DNA of 20,367 nucleotides from Rhizophagus sp. LPA8_4_AMF (Eukaryota; Glomeromycota; Glomeromycetes; Glomerales; Glomeraceae): assembly GCA_021464525.1 (NCBI GenBank), contig JADRCO010001313.1, positions 1 to 20,367 of the forward strand, in the 5' to 3' direction. Of the stretch, positions 1 to 9,038 are shown piece after piece. How positions within the stretch are numbered: position 1 is the first letter of the stretch; every line of letters starts with the position of its first letter. The translations under genes were made by a program, and so were the position numbers. Below the pieces are notes generated by a model. It saw nothing but the letters and a program-made list of their open reading frames with translations. It was not told the DNA's origin and made no database searches.

Positions 1-1310
1 TAACGCATTATTTATTTTTAAACAAGCCACTGCGCCATGATTTAATTATGCGACGGACTTTCAACGGTTCCCGTTTACCTAGTATATATTATCGGATGAC
101 CGAAAAACATAACCGCATTCCTTATTTGTCAATGATTATTTCCGGACCGTTGCACCTGTTATTACCAATAAATACGATTAATCGATTTTTTTAATCCGTT
201 TTCACATTGTAATAATTTCTTCTCAAATACGGGAATATGGGAGTTTTTTTAACAACATAATATGGTAATGCTATACTAATAGGAAATCCTTTCGTTCCAT
301 TTTTTATTTTTATAAATGATAAAATAAAAAGGGAGAAATTGTTGATGCTTTGTTGGAAAAAAATCAAAATGATTAGGAAAAAATATGTATTTACGAAGAA
401 AAAAAAAAAGGTTTATTGTTTGTATTGTTTCTACACTGAATGATCGAAGATAAGCAAGATAATGCCCGCGAAAATTTAATTGTACAGAACATTTAATGTC
501 AAGAAAGTTCGCAAGTACCTGGTGATTTACAACCGCTATCTTGTGTTTCAATTGTTCTAGTTATTAACAAGAAGAAATCTCTCGTGGGATGCATGTCCTT
601 AATCTTGAAGATATTTTATTGATCGCAAACAGTTCGTCAATCTTTCATGGTTAAACCCGAAATCAAATAATGCTCGAGGTGCAACATTAAGGCATTAATG
701 AAGAGGTTGCACCACTTTTGCTTTAATCTGATATCAATCTCTCCATGCTGTGTCGGAAGCCAATTCCTGCTATAGCCTATGAATCTCACCCTAGTACGGA
801 GAATCCGCAAGAGCAGAGAAAATTAAGTCGCCAAGAAAATGGAACTTTTTTTTTCTTTCATTTAAGTATAATAGATTTATCAAAAAATATATCTGATGAT
901 CGTTGTGCGGCTTTACACTAGAGACCATAATAATTTTATACGAAAACGTCGTATTACTGTAAAGTTATACGAAATTATGCCGTAAGTTGTAATTGGTTAC
1001 TTAATCCGGCCGATTTAAGTTTTTGTTTCAAATGTTAGTATTATTCAAACATTACTCATTTCGGACAATACACTCCGAATGTCCGAATGTCCGGATGTCC
1101 GTCCGGCACGTGACAATGTATAACAATAAAACCACTTTGGGATTTTTAATGATGGTTTTTGACAGTTACTCCTATTATAGCATAAAGTTACCAAGTTTAC
1201 GGCAAATGCGTCATAACCTTTACAATTATGGCATTAATCAACCTATTTATAGGATATTATGATTCACCTATTCAATTTCGGCAATAATATGCATAGGCAC
1301 ATGTCAATGA
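1..1310. other. AT-rich intergenic region upstream of gene 1
   Basis: No gene can be supported here. Open frames are short and of low-complexity composition, for example minus 551-276 and plus 1023-1262. The stretch from about 560 to 840 is less AT-rich than its surroundings and has short open tracts on the minus strand. It could be old coding or transposon sequence, but I recognise nothing in it. The GTCCG repeat at 1061-1113 is listed separately. Confidence 0.5.
1061..1113. repeat. short GTCCG/TCCGA repeat cluster with a CACGTG box
   Basis: TCCGAATG, GTCCGAATG, GTCCGGATG and GTCCGTCCGG follow each other, starting with an inverted copy (CGGAC) at 1062. The cluster ends in CACGTG at 1107-1112. 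It is a GC-rich island in AT-rich DNA, about 250 bp upstream of gene 1. It may be a regulatory cluster or a small repeat. Its function is not shown. Confidence 0.45.
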
Positions 1311-1311
1311 G

Positions 1312-1322
1312 TATATATATAT
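1312..1322 (+). promoter_or_regulatory. candidate TATA element of gene 1
   Basis: An uninterrupted TATATATATAT run lies 40-50 bp before the ATG at 1362. It is the best TATA candidate for this gene. Such runs are common by chance in DNA this AT-rich, so the call rests on position and on comparable elements before genes 3 and 4. Confidence 0.35.
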
Positions 1323-1361
1323 CTGATATTTGCTGGAATCACTTTTAACAAAAAAGTGACA

Positions 1362-2765
1362 ATGCTCGTTTCTGATGAAAAATTATTTGCAATCGTTTTA
1401 TATTCCGCATTTGCAAACAATGATCTTATAGCTTCTATTAGAGATATTTGGAAGAATTCTTGGTTAACTGGAATTGCTGGAGCAATAGCAATAGGATTAG
1501 TTACCGCATATGCTGCACCATTTATTATATCAGCAATAATTCATGCGTTGGGATTTGGTGGAGGAGGTATTGCAGCAAAGTCCTTTGGCTCTTGGTTTAT
1601 GTCATTGTATGGAGGTGTGATTGCACGTGGAAGTCTCGTTTCAATTTTACAATCGATTGGAGCTGTTGGTTTAGGACCTTTGGGTATTTTCTTAAGCAGT
1701 AGTTTTGGAGCAGCTATTGGAATTCTTATTGGAGCAATTGGTGGTTCAACCCTTGCATCATATTTTAGGGAAATGGATTTAAATGGAGTTGAAGGACAAC
1801 TACTTGAAAGATTTGTTCAAATTGAAGAAAGTATTTATCAAAATAATAATACAATTATTGTATTCACACTCATGCCAGCCTTATTATATAATGATAAAAT
1901 GTTAAGATGTTTTTTTGAAACATTTGTAACTAGTTCACCATTTGCTAATTCTAAATTATTTAGATTTGATTTTATAGAAAATAATTTATTAAAATTAAAA
2001 TCAGAAGAAGAAAGAGTGAATTATACCGTTTATAATTCGCTAATTAATGATTATGACAAATCTAAAATAGAATATATTTTTCGGGATGATTATTTCTTAA
2101 TCGGATATAAGTTAAATCTTAATGATTATAAACCATCGAATCTTATAATAAATACATTGGTGGAAGTTTGGAATGTTCTAAATGGTGATATCGTTATGGG
2201 TACTGATATCTATAAATTTCGGGATCAAATCGATAAATATCGTGATCAAGCTAGTGATCAATTTAACAACCTTCGTGATCAAATTAATGACCAAATTAAA
2301 AAAATTGATTTCGATAAATATCGTGATCAAATTAATGATCAAATTAAAAAAATTGATTTAGATAAATATCGTGATCAAGCCAGCGATCAATTTAACGATC
2401 TTCGTGATCAAATTAATGATCAAATTAAAAAAATTGATTTAGATAAATATCGTGATCAAGCCAGCGATCAATTTAACGATCTTCGTGATCAAATTAATGA
2501 TCAAATTAAAAAAATTGATTTAGATAAATATCGTGATCAAGCCAGCGATCAATTTAACGATCTTCGTGATCAAATTAATGATCAAATTAAAAAAATTGAT
2601 TTAGATAAATATCGTGATCAAGCCAGCGACAAATTTAACAATCTTCGTGATCAAATTAATGATCAAATTAAAAAGATTGATATCAATGAAATTAGTAATC
2701 AGATTAGTGATCAAGTCAACTACTTTTCAGGTTTATTTCATAATAAGTTTAAAAAATCCAAATAA
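1362..2765 (+). CDS. IFI6/IFI27-like membrane protein with long C-terminal RDQ-repeat tail (gene 1)
   Basis: Single-exon gene of 467 residues from the ATG at 1362. The GTG six bases earlier is not a likely eukaryotic start. Residues 1-34 (SDEKLFAIVLYSAF near the start) resemble a short helical segment. Residues about 37-133 are glycine-rich and hydrophobic, with ALGFGGGGIAA, then GSLVSILQSIGAVGL, then SSSFGAAIGILIGAI. This is the order and spacing of the IFI6/IFI27 (ISG12, Pfam Ifi-6-16) domain, read as two or three membrane helices with glycine-zipper packing. Residues about 134-283 form a soluble middle region with conserved MPALLYND. The tail (about 284-445) is built of 27-residue repeats containing RDQASDQFNDL plus RDQINDQIKKID. 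It ends in a lysine-rich KFKKSK. In animals the family acts at mitochondrial and ER membranes. Its role in this organism is unknown. The family call is by motif recognition, without a profile search. Confidence 0.85.
   Translation: MLVSDEKLFAIVLYSAFANNDLIASIRDIWKNSWLTGIAGAIAIGLVTAYAAPFIISAIIHALGFGGGGIAAKSFGSWFMSLYGGVIARGSLVSILQSIGAVGLGPLGIFLSSSFGAAIGILIGAIGGSTLASYFREMDLNGVEGQLLERFVQIEESIYQNNNTIIVFTLMPALLYNDKMLRCFFETFVTSSPFANSKLFRFDFIENNLLKLKSEEERVNYTVYNSLINDYDKSKIEYIFRDDYFLIGYKLNLNDYKPSNLIINTLVEVWNVLNGDIVMGTDIYKFRDQIDKYRDQASDQFNNLRDQINDQIKKIDFDKYRDQINDQIKKIDLDKYRDQASDQFNDLRDQINDQIKKIDLDKYRDQASDQFNDLRDQINDQIKKIDLDKYRDQASDQFNDLRDQINDQIKKIDLDKYRDQASDKFNNLRDQINDQIKKIDINEISNQISDQVNYFSGLFHNKFKKSK
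2215..2690 (+). repeat. 81-bp in-frame tandem repeat in gene 1
   Basis: The junction GATAAATATCGTGATCAAG recurs at 2361, 2442, 2523 and 2604, exactly 81 bp apart, giving a 27-codon unit. The central copies are nearly identical in DNA, and the outer copies at about 2215-2360 are diverged and partly shortened. Within a unit the RDQ motif recurs at 11 and then 16 residues. The near identity indicates recent expansion by slippage or unequal exchange while keeping the frame. Confidence 0.95.
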
Positions 2766-5252
2766 AACATATTGACTAATATTATTATATATTAATAAAT
2801 TTATCTTTGTTCTTGACGTTTGTTTTTACAGTTTTATATTAAATGTTTGAACTAACTTGAATCGACCCAATTATTATTTTTTAAAAAAATTACGAATAAA
2901 TGTTTAGTATTAAGCGCAAATAATGCATTTCCTAATATATATGTATGTGAAAATCTGCTAAATGTAAATATTGCGCATTAGTCTAATGCCGAGTCGCTAA
3001 TAAATTATTTGTCCGGAGCGGAGAAGTACCCTAGAAAAGTAACACAAATGTCCGTACGCGATGATTCTACATGTGATTGGGATACTTGCAACGTGGAAAT
3101 GCATCATTTTTTTCTCAGTTTTCACGTTCACTTGTAAGACGCACTTCACGATGCTGCAGTCTTCATCTTTTTTTTTCGACATTTATGATTAGCAATTTGA
3201 TTGTTCATTTTAAAGTGATTAATTCTATTGAATGTATTAATTATAGATTAAATCGATATTTTTTATATTAAACTAATTTTAGCAGATAAATTTAGTCAAA
3301 GAAAGGTCTCAATTAGTTCATTCGCTCGTTCTGTTTCCTAGACAGATCTGGTGTTAGATGTTTATGTAATTATGTATAAATCAAGTATTTATTTATTTTT
3401 TGTATGAAAAATAAAAAGTCAATTATAATGCCAAAAAATGTATATTATATAAATTATTATTACTACAAATAATAAGTTGTTTGTCACGTGCGGCTAATTT
3501 ATGATTTTGTATTAATTATCTTCGCTGACGGTTTCCAGAACTGTTCCCTAGTTATATTGTAGCACACCATAACAAGCAAAATTGCATTTATTTAAACGCC
3601 TGTTTAGGCGTATAAGTCACAGCTTTAAAAGTTTATTTTTATAATTTAAATGTCTAATAGTAATTTTTGAACGTCTATCAATTTCTTTAACGTAATTAGT
3701 TTTATACATTTTCAAACTTGCACTGCAAACAAATGAACAAACTTATACAGAAAATTATTTTTAGAAATCCAAAATTTATTTATAAATGTTTAAAAGTGTA
3801 TAATATATATAATCGAATTTTTGTCTGTCCAGGCGTGTCGTAACAGCTGGCTATATTATGCTTTTTTTGTAAAATTTTTGGCACATCAATCATCATTTTA
3901 ATAAAGATCGATATAACCTATTCCTTGCCTTTTTAAAGAGGTTTTGCAAGCTTAGCGATTGGCGAACGTATTCGGGTGTAACTGATATACTGGTACAGAA
4001 AAAATATCGGGATTAACCTGTCATTCTGCTGCCTTCAATGAAATTTATTAGTCTAAAGTTTTTTCTTTATTATATTGTTCCTTTTTATATATAACAGGAA
4101 TAAAATTGGTCTCAGTGAATTTTTTTTAAAAAAAAATACTCCGGGAAAAATTTAATTTATCAGCTTACGCGTAAATTTCTGCGTCAGTATAAGATTCATG
4201 TGATTTTTAAGTCCGTTGATCCCCGTATTGGACCATTGGCAATGGATATTGTCACAAATTCGACATGGATTTATATATCTTATAATAAATAAATTAATTT
4301 AGTGACATAGAAATTGTTAAAAAAGTATAATTTTTCGCTCTGACTTACAATGGTCGACTTTTAAAATCTTGAGGGATAATATAGCAAATTATTTTATAAT
4401 TCAATCTTATATGACTTTAAAAATTGTACACAAATTTGTTGAAGTTTGTTTTAAACAGGATAATTTTTTTTTTTTGGATTAAAATACAATTTTTAAAAAG
4501 ATCAAGTACAACCTTATTCCATATTCGGATAATATTAATGCCTATCCAGAATATAATCTCTACTGATTTATGATAAATTTTTTTTCGATCTAAAAAAATT
4601 TCCAGGATCAACTAGTACAAAACTATTACGTTAAATTTCCCACAATCTGATGTACATTATACGTAATACTTCTCATCTATACGTATACCGCTGGTTTTTT
4701 ACCGGGGTTTCTTTTATAATTTATGATATTAAGATCAATCATTAATGGCGAAAAATTATAGATTGTAGATAATGCAAATGAAGGATTTTCTCAGCAGCAT
4801 TACAAATTTATTACAAATTTTTGACTAATGAAAGTAAGAGAATCAAAAATCTATTAATGTGTAAAAAGTTGATCAAGATCTTTATTGTTCATTTTGTGCT
4901 AGTATAATGTATGTAATAATGTTAAAAATAAAAGTTAAAACGCGTACGAATCGCGTAGTATATATCTTAAAATTTAAATTAATCGATGGTAATTGGTAAA
5001 GCATATTGAATTTCTGATGGTTCAACTATAAAATATAAAATAGATAATATAAAGTAATTAACTTTGACAAATTTACTACATTGTGGTAAAAAAATAAAAA
5101 ATTTGAAAATTTTATTACATTATATTTATGGCTAATATAAAATGTACTATTTATTTGATGTATCACTACATATCCGCTTTTAGTCTTTTTCATATGACCT
5201 TTTCAAAGGTGCTGCGAAATGCCTTTATTGTTATGCCAGGACCTCGGATAAT
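2766..5252. other. intergenic region between gene 1 and gene 2
   Basis: No gene is supported. An AATAAA at 2794-2799, 29 bp after the stop codon, is a plausible polyadenylation signal for gene 1. A TTGTCCGGAGCG motif lies at 3009-3020, and a small perfect hairpin ACGCCT-GTTT-AGGCGT at 3596-3611. The open frames here (minus 3182-2997, plus 3077-3271, minus 4611-4417) are short, lysine/phenylalanine-rich and have no recognisable motif. Confidence 0.5.
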
Positions 5253-5262
5253 TATATAAAAG
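5253..5262 (+). promoter_or_regulatory. candidate TATA box upstream of gene 2
   Basis: TATATAAAAG matches the TATA consensus well and lies in a locally more GC-balanced stretch. It is about 330 bp before the ATG of gene 2, which would imply a leader of roughly 300 nt or an intron in the 5' untranslated region. The palindrome at 5330 and the hairpin at 5388 would then lie in that leader. Confidence 0.4.
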
Positions 5263-5329
5263 CCATATGCGACAATATGTACGCAAGAAACCAATCGAAT
5301 TGTACACTTTGCAGATCACATTGAACATA

Positions 5330-5345
5330 AACCCAAATTTGGGTT
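5330..5345. repeat. 16-bp perfect palindrome AACCCAAATTTGGGTT
   Basis: A perfect 16-bp palindrome in the region upstream of gene 2. It may be a dimer binding site or an element scar. Its core CCAAATTTGG is shared with the 20-bp palindrome at 15748-15767 upstream of gene 3. Confidence 0.7.
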
Positions 5346-5387
5346 AAATTTGCACAATTTTTGTGTTTTGTGCCAAACCTATTTTGT

Positions 5388-5410
5388 GTTCGCGTGAACC
5401 CGACGCGAAC
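5388..5410. repeat. GC-rich hairpin GTTCGCGT / ACGCGAAC
   Basis: A perfect 8-bp inverted repeat with the 7-base loop GAACCCG. It is conspicuously GC-rich for this region and sits 180 bp upstream of gene 2, possibly inside its leader. It could be an operator-like site or an RNA stem. The sequence does not decide which. Confidence 0.65.
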
Positions 5411-5589
5411 AATATTTCATCTTAGTATTGTTAAATTTCATATGAATGGTGATAATCAACCCTAAATATGCCGAGAATTAACTTCATAAAGCATAGCATA
5501 CCGGTATCAAAAATTAATTTTATATTGTTGGGAATCTAATCTTCAAGGTAGTTCGTTACCTTTTTTTAAGAGATTCTTAATAGCAAGAA

Positions 5590-6825
5590 ATGCCGAAACT
5601 TATTTCTGACGAAAAATTATTTGCAATAGTTTTATATTCCGCATTTGTAAACAATAATCATCTAACTTCCGTCAGAGATGTTTGGAAGAATCCTTGGATA
5701 ACTGGAACTTCTGGAGCATTGGCAATAGGATTAGTTGGTGCAATAGTTGCACCATTTATTTTAACAGCAATAATTCGTGGATTGGGATTTGGTTTAGGAG
5801 GTATTGCAGCACATTCATTTGGTTCTTGGTTTATGTCATTGTATGGAGGTACGGTTGCACGTGGAAGTGTCGTTTCAATTTTACAATCGATTGGAGCTGT
5901 TGGTCTAGGAGCTTTAGGTATTTTTTTAAGCAGTAGTTTTGGAGCAGCTATTTGTGTTCTTATTGGAGCAATTGGTGGGTTTAAACTTGCAGCATATTTA
6001 ACAGAAATTAATTTAATTAAAACCGAAGAACAAATGCTTGAAAGTTTCGTTCAAATTGAAGAAAATATTTATCAAAATAATAATATTATTGTATTCAAAC
6101 TCAAATCAGCTTTATTATATAATGATGAAGCTTTAAAATGTTTTTTTGAAGCATTTAAATCTAGTTCATCATTTGTTAATTCTAAATTCTTTAGAATTGA
6201 TTTCATAGAAAATGATTTAAAAGAAGAAAGAATTCATACTATTCATAATTTACTAGTTGATGATTATGAAAAATCCAGATTAGAATGTATTTATAACGAT
6301 GATTACATAGTTGGATATAATGTGAATCTTAGTGATTATAAACCATCGGATCCTAAGATAAATACATTGGTAGAAATTTGGAATGTTATAAATGGTAATG
6401 TCGTTATAGAATTCATCGATAAAATTCGGGATCAAGTTAATAATCAAATTCGTAACGTTGATGTCAACAAATTTCGTGATCAAGTTAATGATCAAATTAA
6501 CAAAACTGATATAAATGGATTCCGTGATCAAGTTAATAATCAAATTATTCAAATTAGCGATCAAGTTAATAATCAAATTAGTAAAGTTGATATCAACAAA
6601 ATCCGGGATCAAGTTAATGACCATATTAACAACATTGATATCAATAAACTTGGTACTCAAATTGGTGATCAAGTTAATAATCAAATTAACCAAATTAAAC
6701 AAGTAGATGTCAATAAAATTTGTGATCAGGTTAATGATCATGTTAAGAATATTAATATCAATGAAGTTGGTAATCAAATTAATAATCAAGTAAGTGGTTT
6801 CTTTCGTAAGTTTGGTTTTAAATAG
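5590..6825 (+). CDS. IFI6/IFI27-like membrane protein with diverged RDQ-repeat tail (gene 2)
   Basis: Single-exon gene of 411 residues starting MPKLISDEKLF. The first 130 residues carry the glycine-rich membrane block (GALAIGLVGAIVAPF, LGFGLGGIAA, GSVVSILQSIGAVGLG, SSSFGAAI), which matches the Ifi-6-16 pattern. The middle region (about 131-276) is related to gene 1 but lacks a few residues around the LKSEEER segment, which here reads ENDLKEERIH. The tail (about 277-400) is made of 16- to 20-residue modules such as RDQVNDQINKTDING. They are much more diverged in DNA than those of gene 1, so this tail is older. The protein ends SGFFRKFGFK. An AATAAA lies at 6866-6871, 41 bp after the stop. The start is the only ATG compatible with the paralogue alignment. 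Confidence 0.85.
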   Translation: MPKLISDEKLFAIVLYSAFVNNNHLTSVRDVWKNPWITGTSGALAIGLVGAIVAPFILTAIIRGLGFGLGGIAAHSFGSWFMSLYGGTVARGSVVSILQSIGAVGLGALGIFLSSSFGAAICVLIGAIGGFKLAAYLTEINLIKTEEQMLESFVQIEENIYQNNNIIVFKLKSALLYNDEALKCFFEAFKSSSSFVNSKFFRIDFIENDLKEERIHTIHNLLVDDYEKSRLECIYNDDYIVGYNVNLSDYKPSDPKINTLVEIWNVINGNVVIEFIDKIRDQVNNQIRNVDVNKFRDQVNDQINKTDINGFRDQVNNQIIQISDQVNNQISKVDINKIRDQVNDHINNIDINKLGTQIGDQVNNQINQIKQVDVNKICDQVNDHVKNININEVGNQINNQVSGFFRKFGFK

Positions 6826-7137
6826 AGTTGTTAAAATAACATTTGTTCAAAAGAATTATATAATCAATAAAATTTGTTAAGAAAAATATTGTGGTTTATT
6901 ACCTTATCTCTGAAGTTTTGAATATTCACGTAATTTGATTCATATATTTGGCCATTTGGATCGACAAAGGATTTGGGATAATTACAATATATAACCTGAA
7001 CTTGACTCGACCCGATCGTGGCTAATGTATAAAAATACAATTAAGCATCGTACCAAATACAGTATTGAATTCAAACGATTTTATTTCTTACAAACACTAT
7101 AACTAAAAAAAATGGTCGCTTGATAAAATTTTTCATA
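6826..7137. other. intergenic region after gene 2
   Basis: Carries the polyadenylation signal candidate AATAAA at 6866-6871. It also carries a GC-richer patch with CTTGACTCGACCCGATCG near 7000-7019. A related CTTGAATCGACCCA patch lies after gene 1 (about 2857-2870). No gene is seen. Confidence 0.5.
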
Positions 7138-7398
7138 ATTGACGCATTAGTTGCACCATTTACTAAAATATTACTATTTTGTTCGTCATTTGTTAATTCT
7201 AAATTACTTTTAATTTAAAGGAAACGATATATCAAAGTTGAAGAATCATACTTATAATTTGATAATTGATAAATAAAAAATGCAGAATAAAATATATTTT
7301 TCGTCTATTTAACCTTATCGATAAAGTTTATTGATTAAAATTCGGGATCAAAGTTAATGAAATCTAACTTTTTTCACGATAAATTTCATTTTAAATAG
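7138..7398 (+). pseudogene. decayed relic of an IFI-like paralogue
   Basis: Segments line up in order with genes 2 and 4. A piece around 7141-7170 matches the membrane block (GCATTAGTTGCACCATTTA). TCATTTGTTAATTCTAAATT at 7188-7207 matches the middle region. ATATCAAAGTTGAAG...CATAC.TATAATTTGATAATTGATAA matches the segment after LSKLK. AAAATTCGGGATCAAAGTTAATGA near 7338-7361 matches the first tail repeat. The end TTTTAAATAG matches the terminus of gene 2. Several hundred bases are missing, and stops and frameshifts are frequent. It lies about 310 bp after gene 2 on the same strand, so it is probably an old tandem duplicate. Confidence 0.8.
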
Positions 7399-7856
7399 AT
7401 TGATAGTATTAGACATAACATTATAAGATTTTTATATTATGTACTTTCTCGGAGATGACCTTTTATTATAACCTCGAATCGCGATTCGCCATTAGGACTA
7501 TAAAATGAAACAATAAATGAAATTTAATAATTTTAGCAATCTTTGATAATTTTATTATAATTTATATATTAATAATATCGCGAATTGAAGTACAGTACTT
7601 AGTAAAAATGGAGTAAAACGAAGTAATATTGCCCTAACTCTCTAGATAAATTCGCATTTATATGATTTTTCTGATTTTGGGTCCTATTACAGTTGATAAT
7701 GCAACATGTGATGGAAGCTTAATGGTTGGTTAATTTTTATTTTGTTTATTTTGAACTAGGAATTGAAATTGATTCAATCGATTTTTTTCCAGCCATTGAC
7801 TTCGAACCAGATAACCAGCTCCTAATCCTAACAAAATGAACAGCATTTAAGCGACA
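7399..7856. other. AT-rich spacer between the paralogue relic and the polymerase fragment
   Basis: I see no gene, tRNA or clear repeat in it. It presumably contains the boundary of whatever element brought in the polymerase fragment, but no terminal repeat could be recognised. Confidence 0.4.
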
Positions 7857-8570
7857 TTGGAAATTACTTTAGGATCGAATGACCATACAAAAACAACTTA
7901 CGGTGGAAAGTCGTTTCTTTGTTATATGGATACAGATTTATTCATATATGGAGTAGAAACGGAGGAGATTTATCACGACATGATAAAAAATGCGGACCTT
8001 TCGATTTTAGTAATTATTCTTCTGGCCATCCATCAGTGGATAACCGACGAAAATGGGGAACGAATATTAAAAAAATACTGGTGTCATAGGATGAATGTCC
8101 TGAATATAATGTCCGAGTTCTTTGGGATACGTGCAAAATTGTATGATTACTGTGTGTGTCTTGGAAAATGTAAGTGTCGGTTCAAGACATAAAGGTGTGA
8201 ATATCATAGGAATGGAGAATATAATATGCCTATTACAGCGATAGGGTCTGCAAAAATCTTTAAAGTTCCTAATTACGAAGGGGAAGAGTATGATCCTATG
8301 ACACTATTATATAGGAAATGTTTATTTAACGAAGAATAAATTTATGCAAAAAATATCGAATTCAGAACTAAAGATCACATAATATTCCTCGTTGAAACAG
8401 AGAAACAGGCTGCCTCGCCCTTTGATGATAAACGTTGGATTTTATTAGACGGATTCCATATGGTCATTGGGGAATCAGTGTATTTCAATACTGGAATGTC
8501 ACAAGAAAATGCAGAACAACGGGCAATGACAGAGGATGAAAATAGTCAGCTAACAAATCAAATTAAATAA
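7857..8570 (+). pseudogene. fragment of a protein-primed family B DNA polymerase (Polinton/linear-plasmid type)
   Basis: The first frame reads LCYMDTDLFIY, the polymerase motif C (YxDTDS) with leucine in place of the usual serine. The expected FDFSNY..GHP segment follows, but in another frame from base 8000. The first frame resumes with MSEFFGIRAKLYDY and KCKC. After a further frame change, RKCLFNEE, an in-frame TAA at 8337-8339, then IEFRTKDH and DDKRWILLDGF follow in the order typical of the C-terminus of DNA_pol_B_2 enzymes. Exonuclease and palm motifs upstream are absent. It is therefore a truncated, multiply frameshifted remnant of a self-synthesising DNA transposon or linear plasmid. 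A functional product is not possible. The precise source element cannot be told. Confidence 0.85.
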
Positions 8571-9038
8571 TTACATATTAGTATTGTAGTGTAAAACGAA
8601 TGAGCACACTTACTGTATATTCAGAAGGCGTGGATTGTTATTAATTGAATAATTCTTTTGCAATGGACCTTTTACGTAAGAGGGACATATCCCGTCTTAA
8701 CCAAAAAATATGTGGCCAAATACGCAAGCAGATGGGTGCTTTTTATTGCAATCACCTCTAACGCAAGACACAATTTACAGAGTATATAGAAATGGGTTTA
8801 TCAATAGTTTTTGCAATATATTACTATGTATCGCACCAGACATTTGATATACCACTTTTTATATTTGGAACTATTATTATAAAGTGGAACAATGCATAAA
8901 TTTTGTTCTACATAAAGCATGCTTTAATGAGTGAAACATCCCGAAGGAAGCTATACACAAAACAAGGAACTAAATTATATGGTGTACATGATATATACAG
9001 ATTGCAGTAGTAGTAGAAAGGTAGAAATCAACTGAAAA
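8571..9038. other. probable decayed mobile-element sequence, no gene recognised
   Basis: Directly after the polymerase remnant. Short open tracts with coding-like composition occur in shifting frames, such as the stretch from the ATG at 8662 reading MDLLRKRDISRLNQK. None can be tied to a known family. By position it may be more of the same element. Confidence 0.3.

Noticed and set aside
276..551. 91-codon minus-strand frame
   Set aside because: Built from poly-T/A runs (FFF, KKN), with no motif or neighbour support.
720..840. GC-richer patch that might be a tRNA
   Set aside because: No cloverleaf, no GGTTCGAATCC-like T-arm and no acceptor pairing could be found.
1356..1361. GTG start six bases before the ATG of gene 1, and the same for gene 4 at 18384
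   Set aside because: The genome is eukaryotic, so the ATG is used. The upstream GTGAC is a shared leader motif.
2215..2690. Regular repeats suggestive of a CRISPR array
   Set aside because: The repeats are head-to-tail, without unique spacers, and lie in frame in a coding sequence of a eukaryotic genome.
6280..6789. 169-codon minus-strand frame rich in MIINLITNFIDI repeats
   Set aside because: It is the antisense reading of the gene 2 tail repeats. The periodic absence of stops follows from the repeated DNA. The same effect gives the minus frame at 17024-16749.
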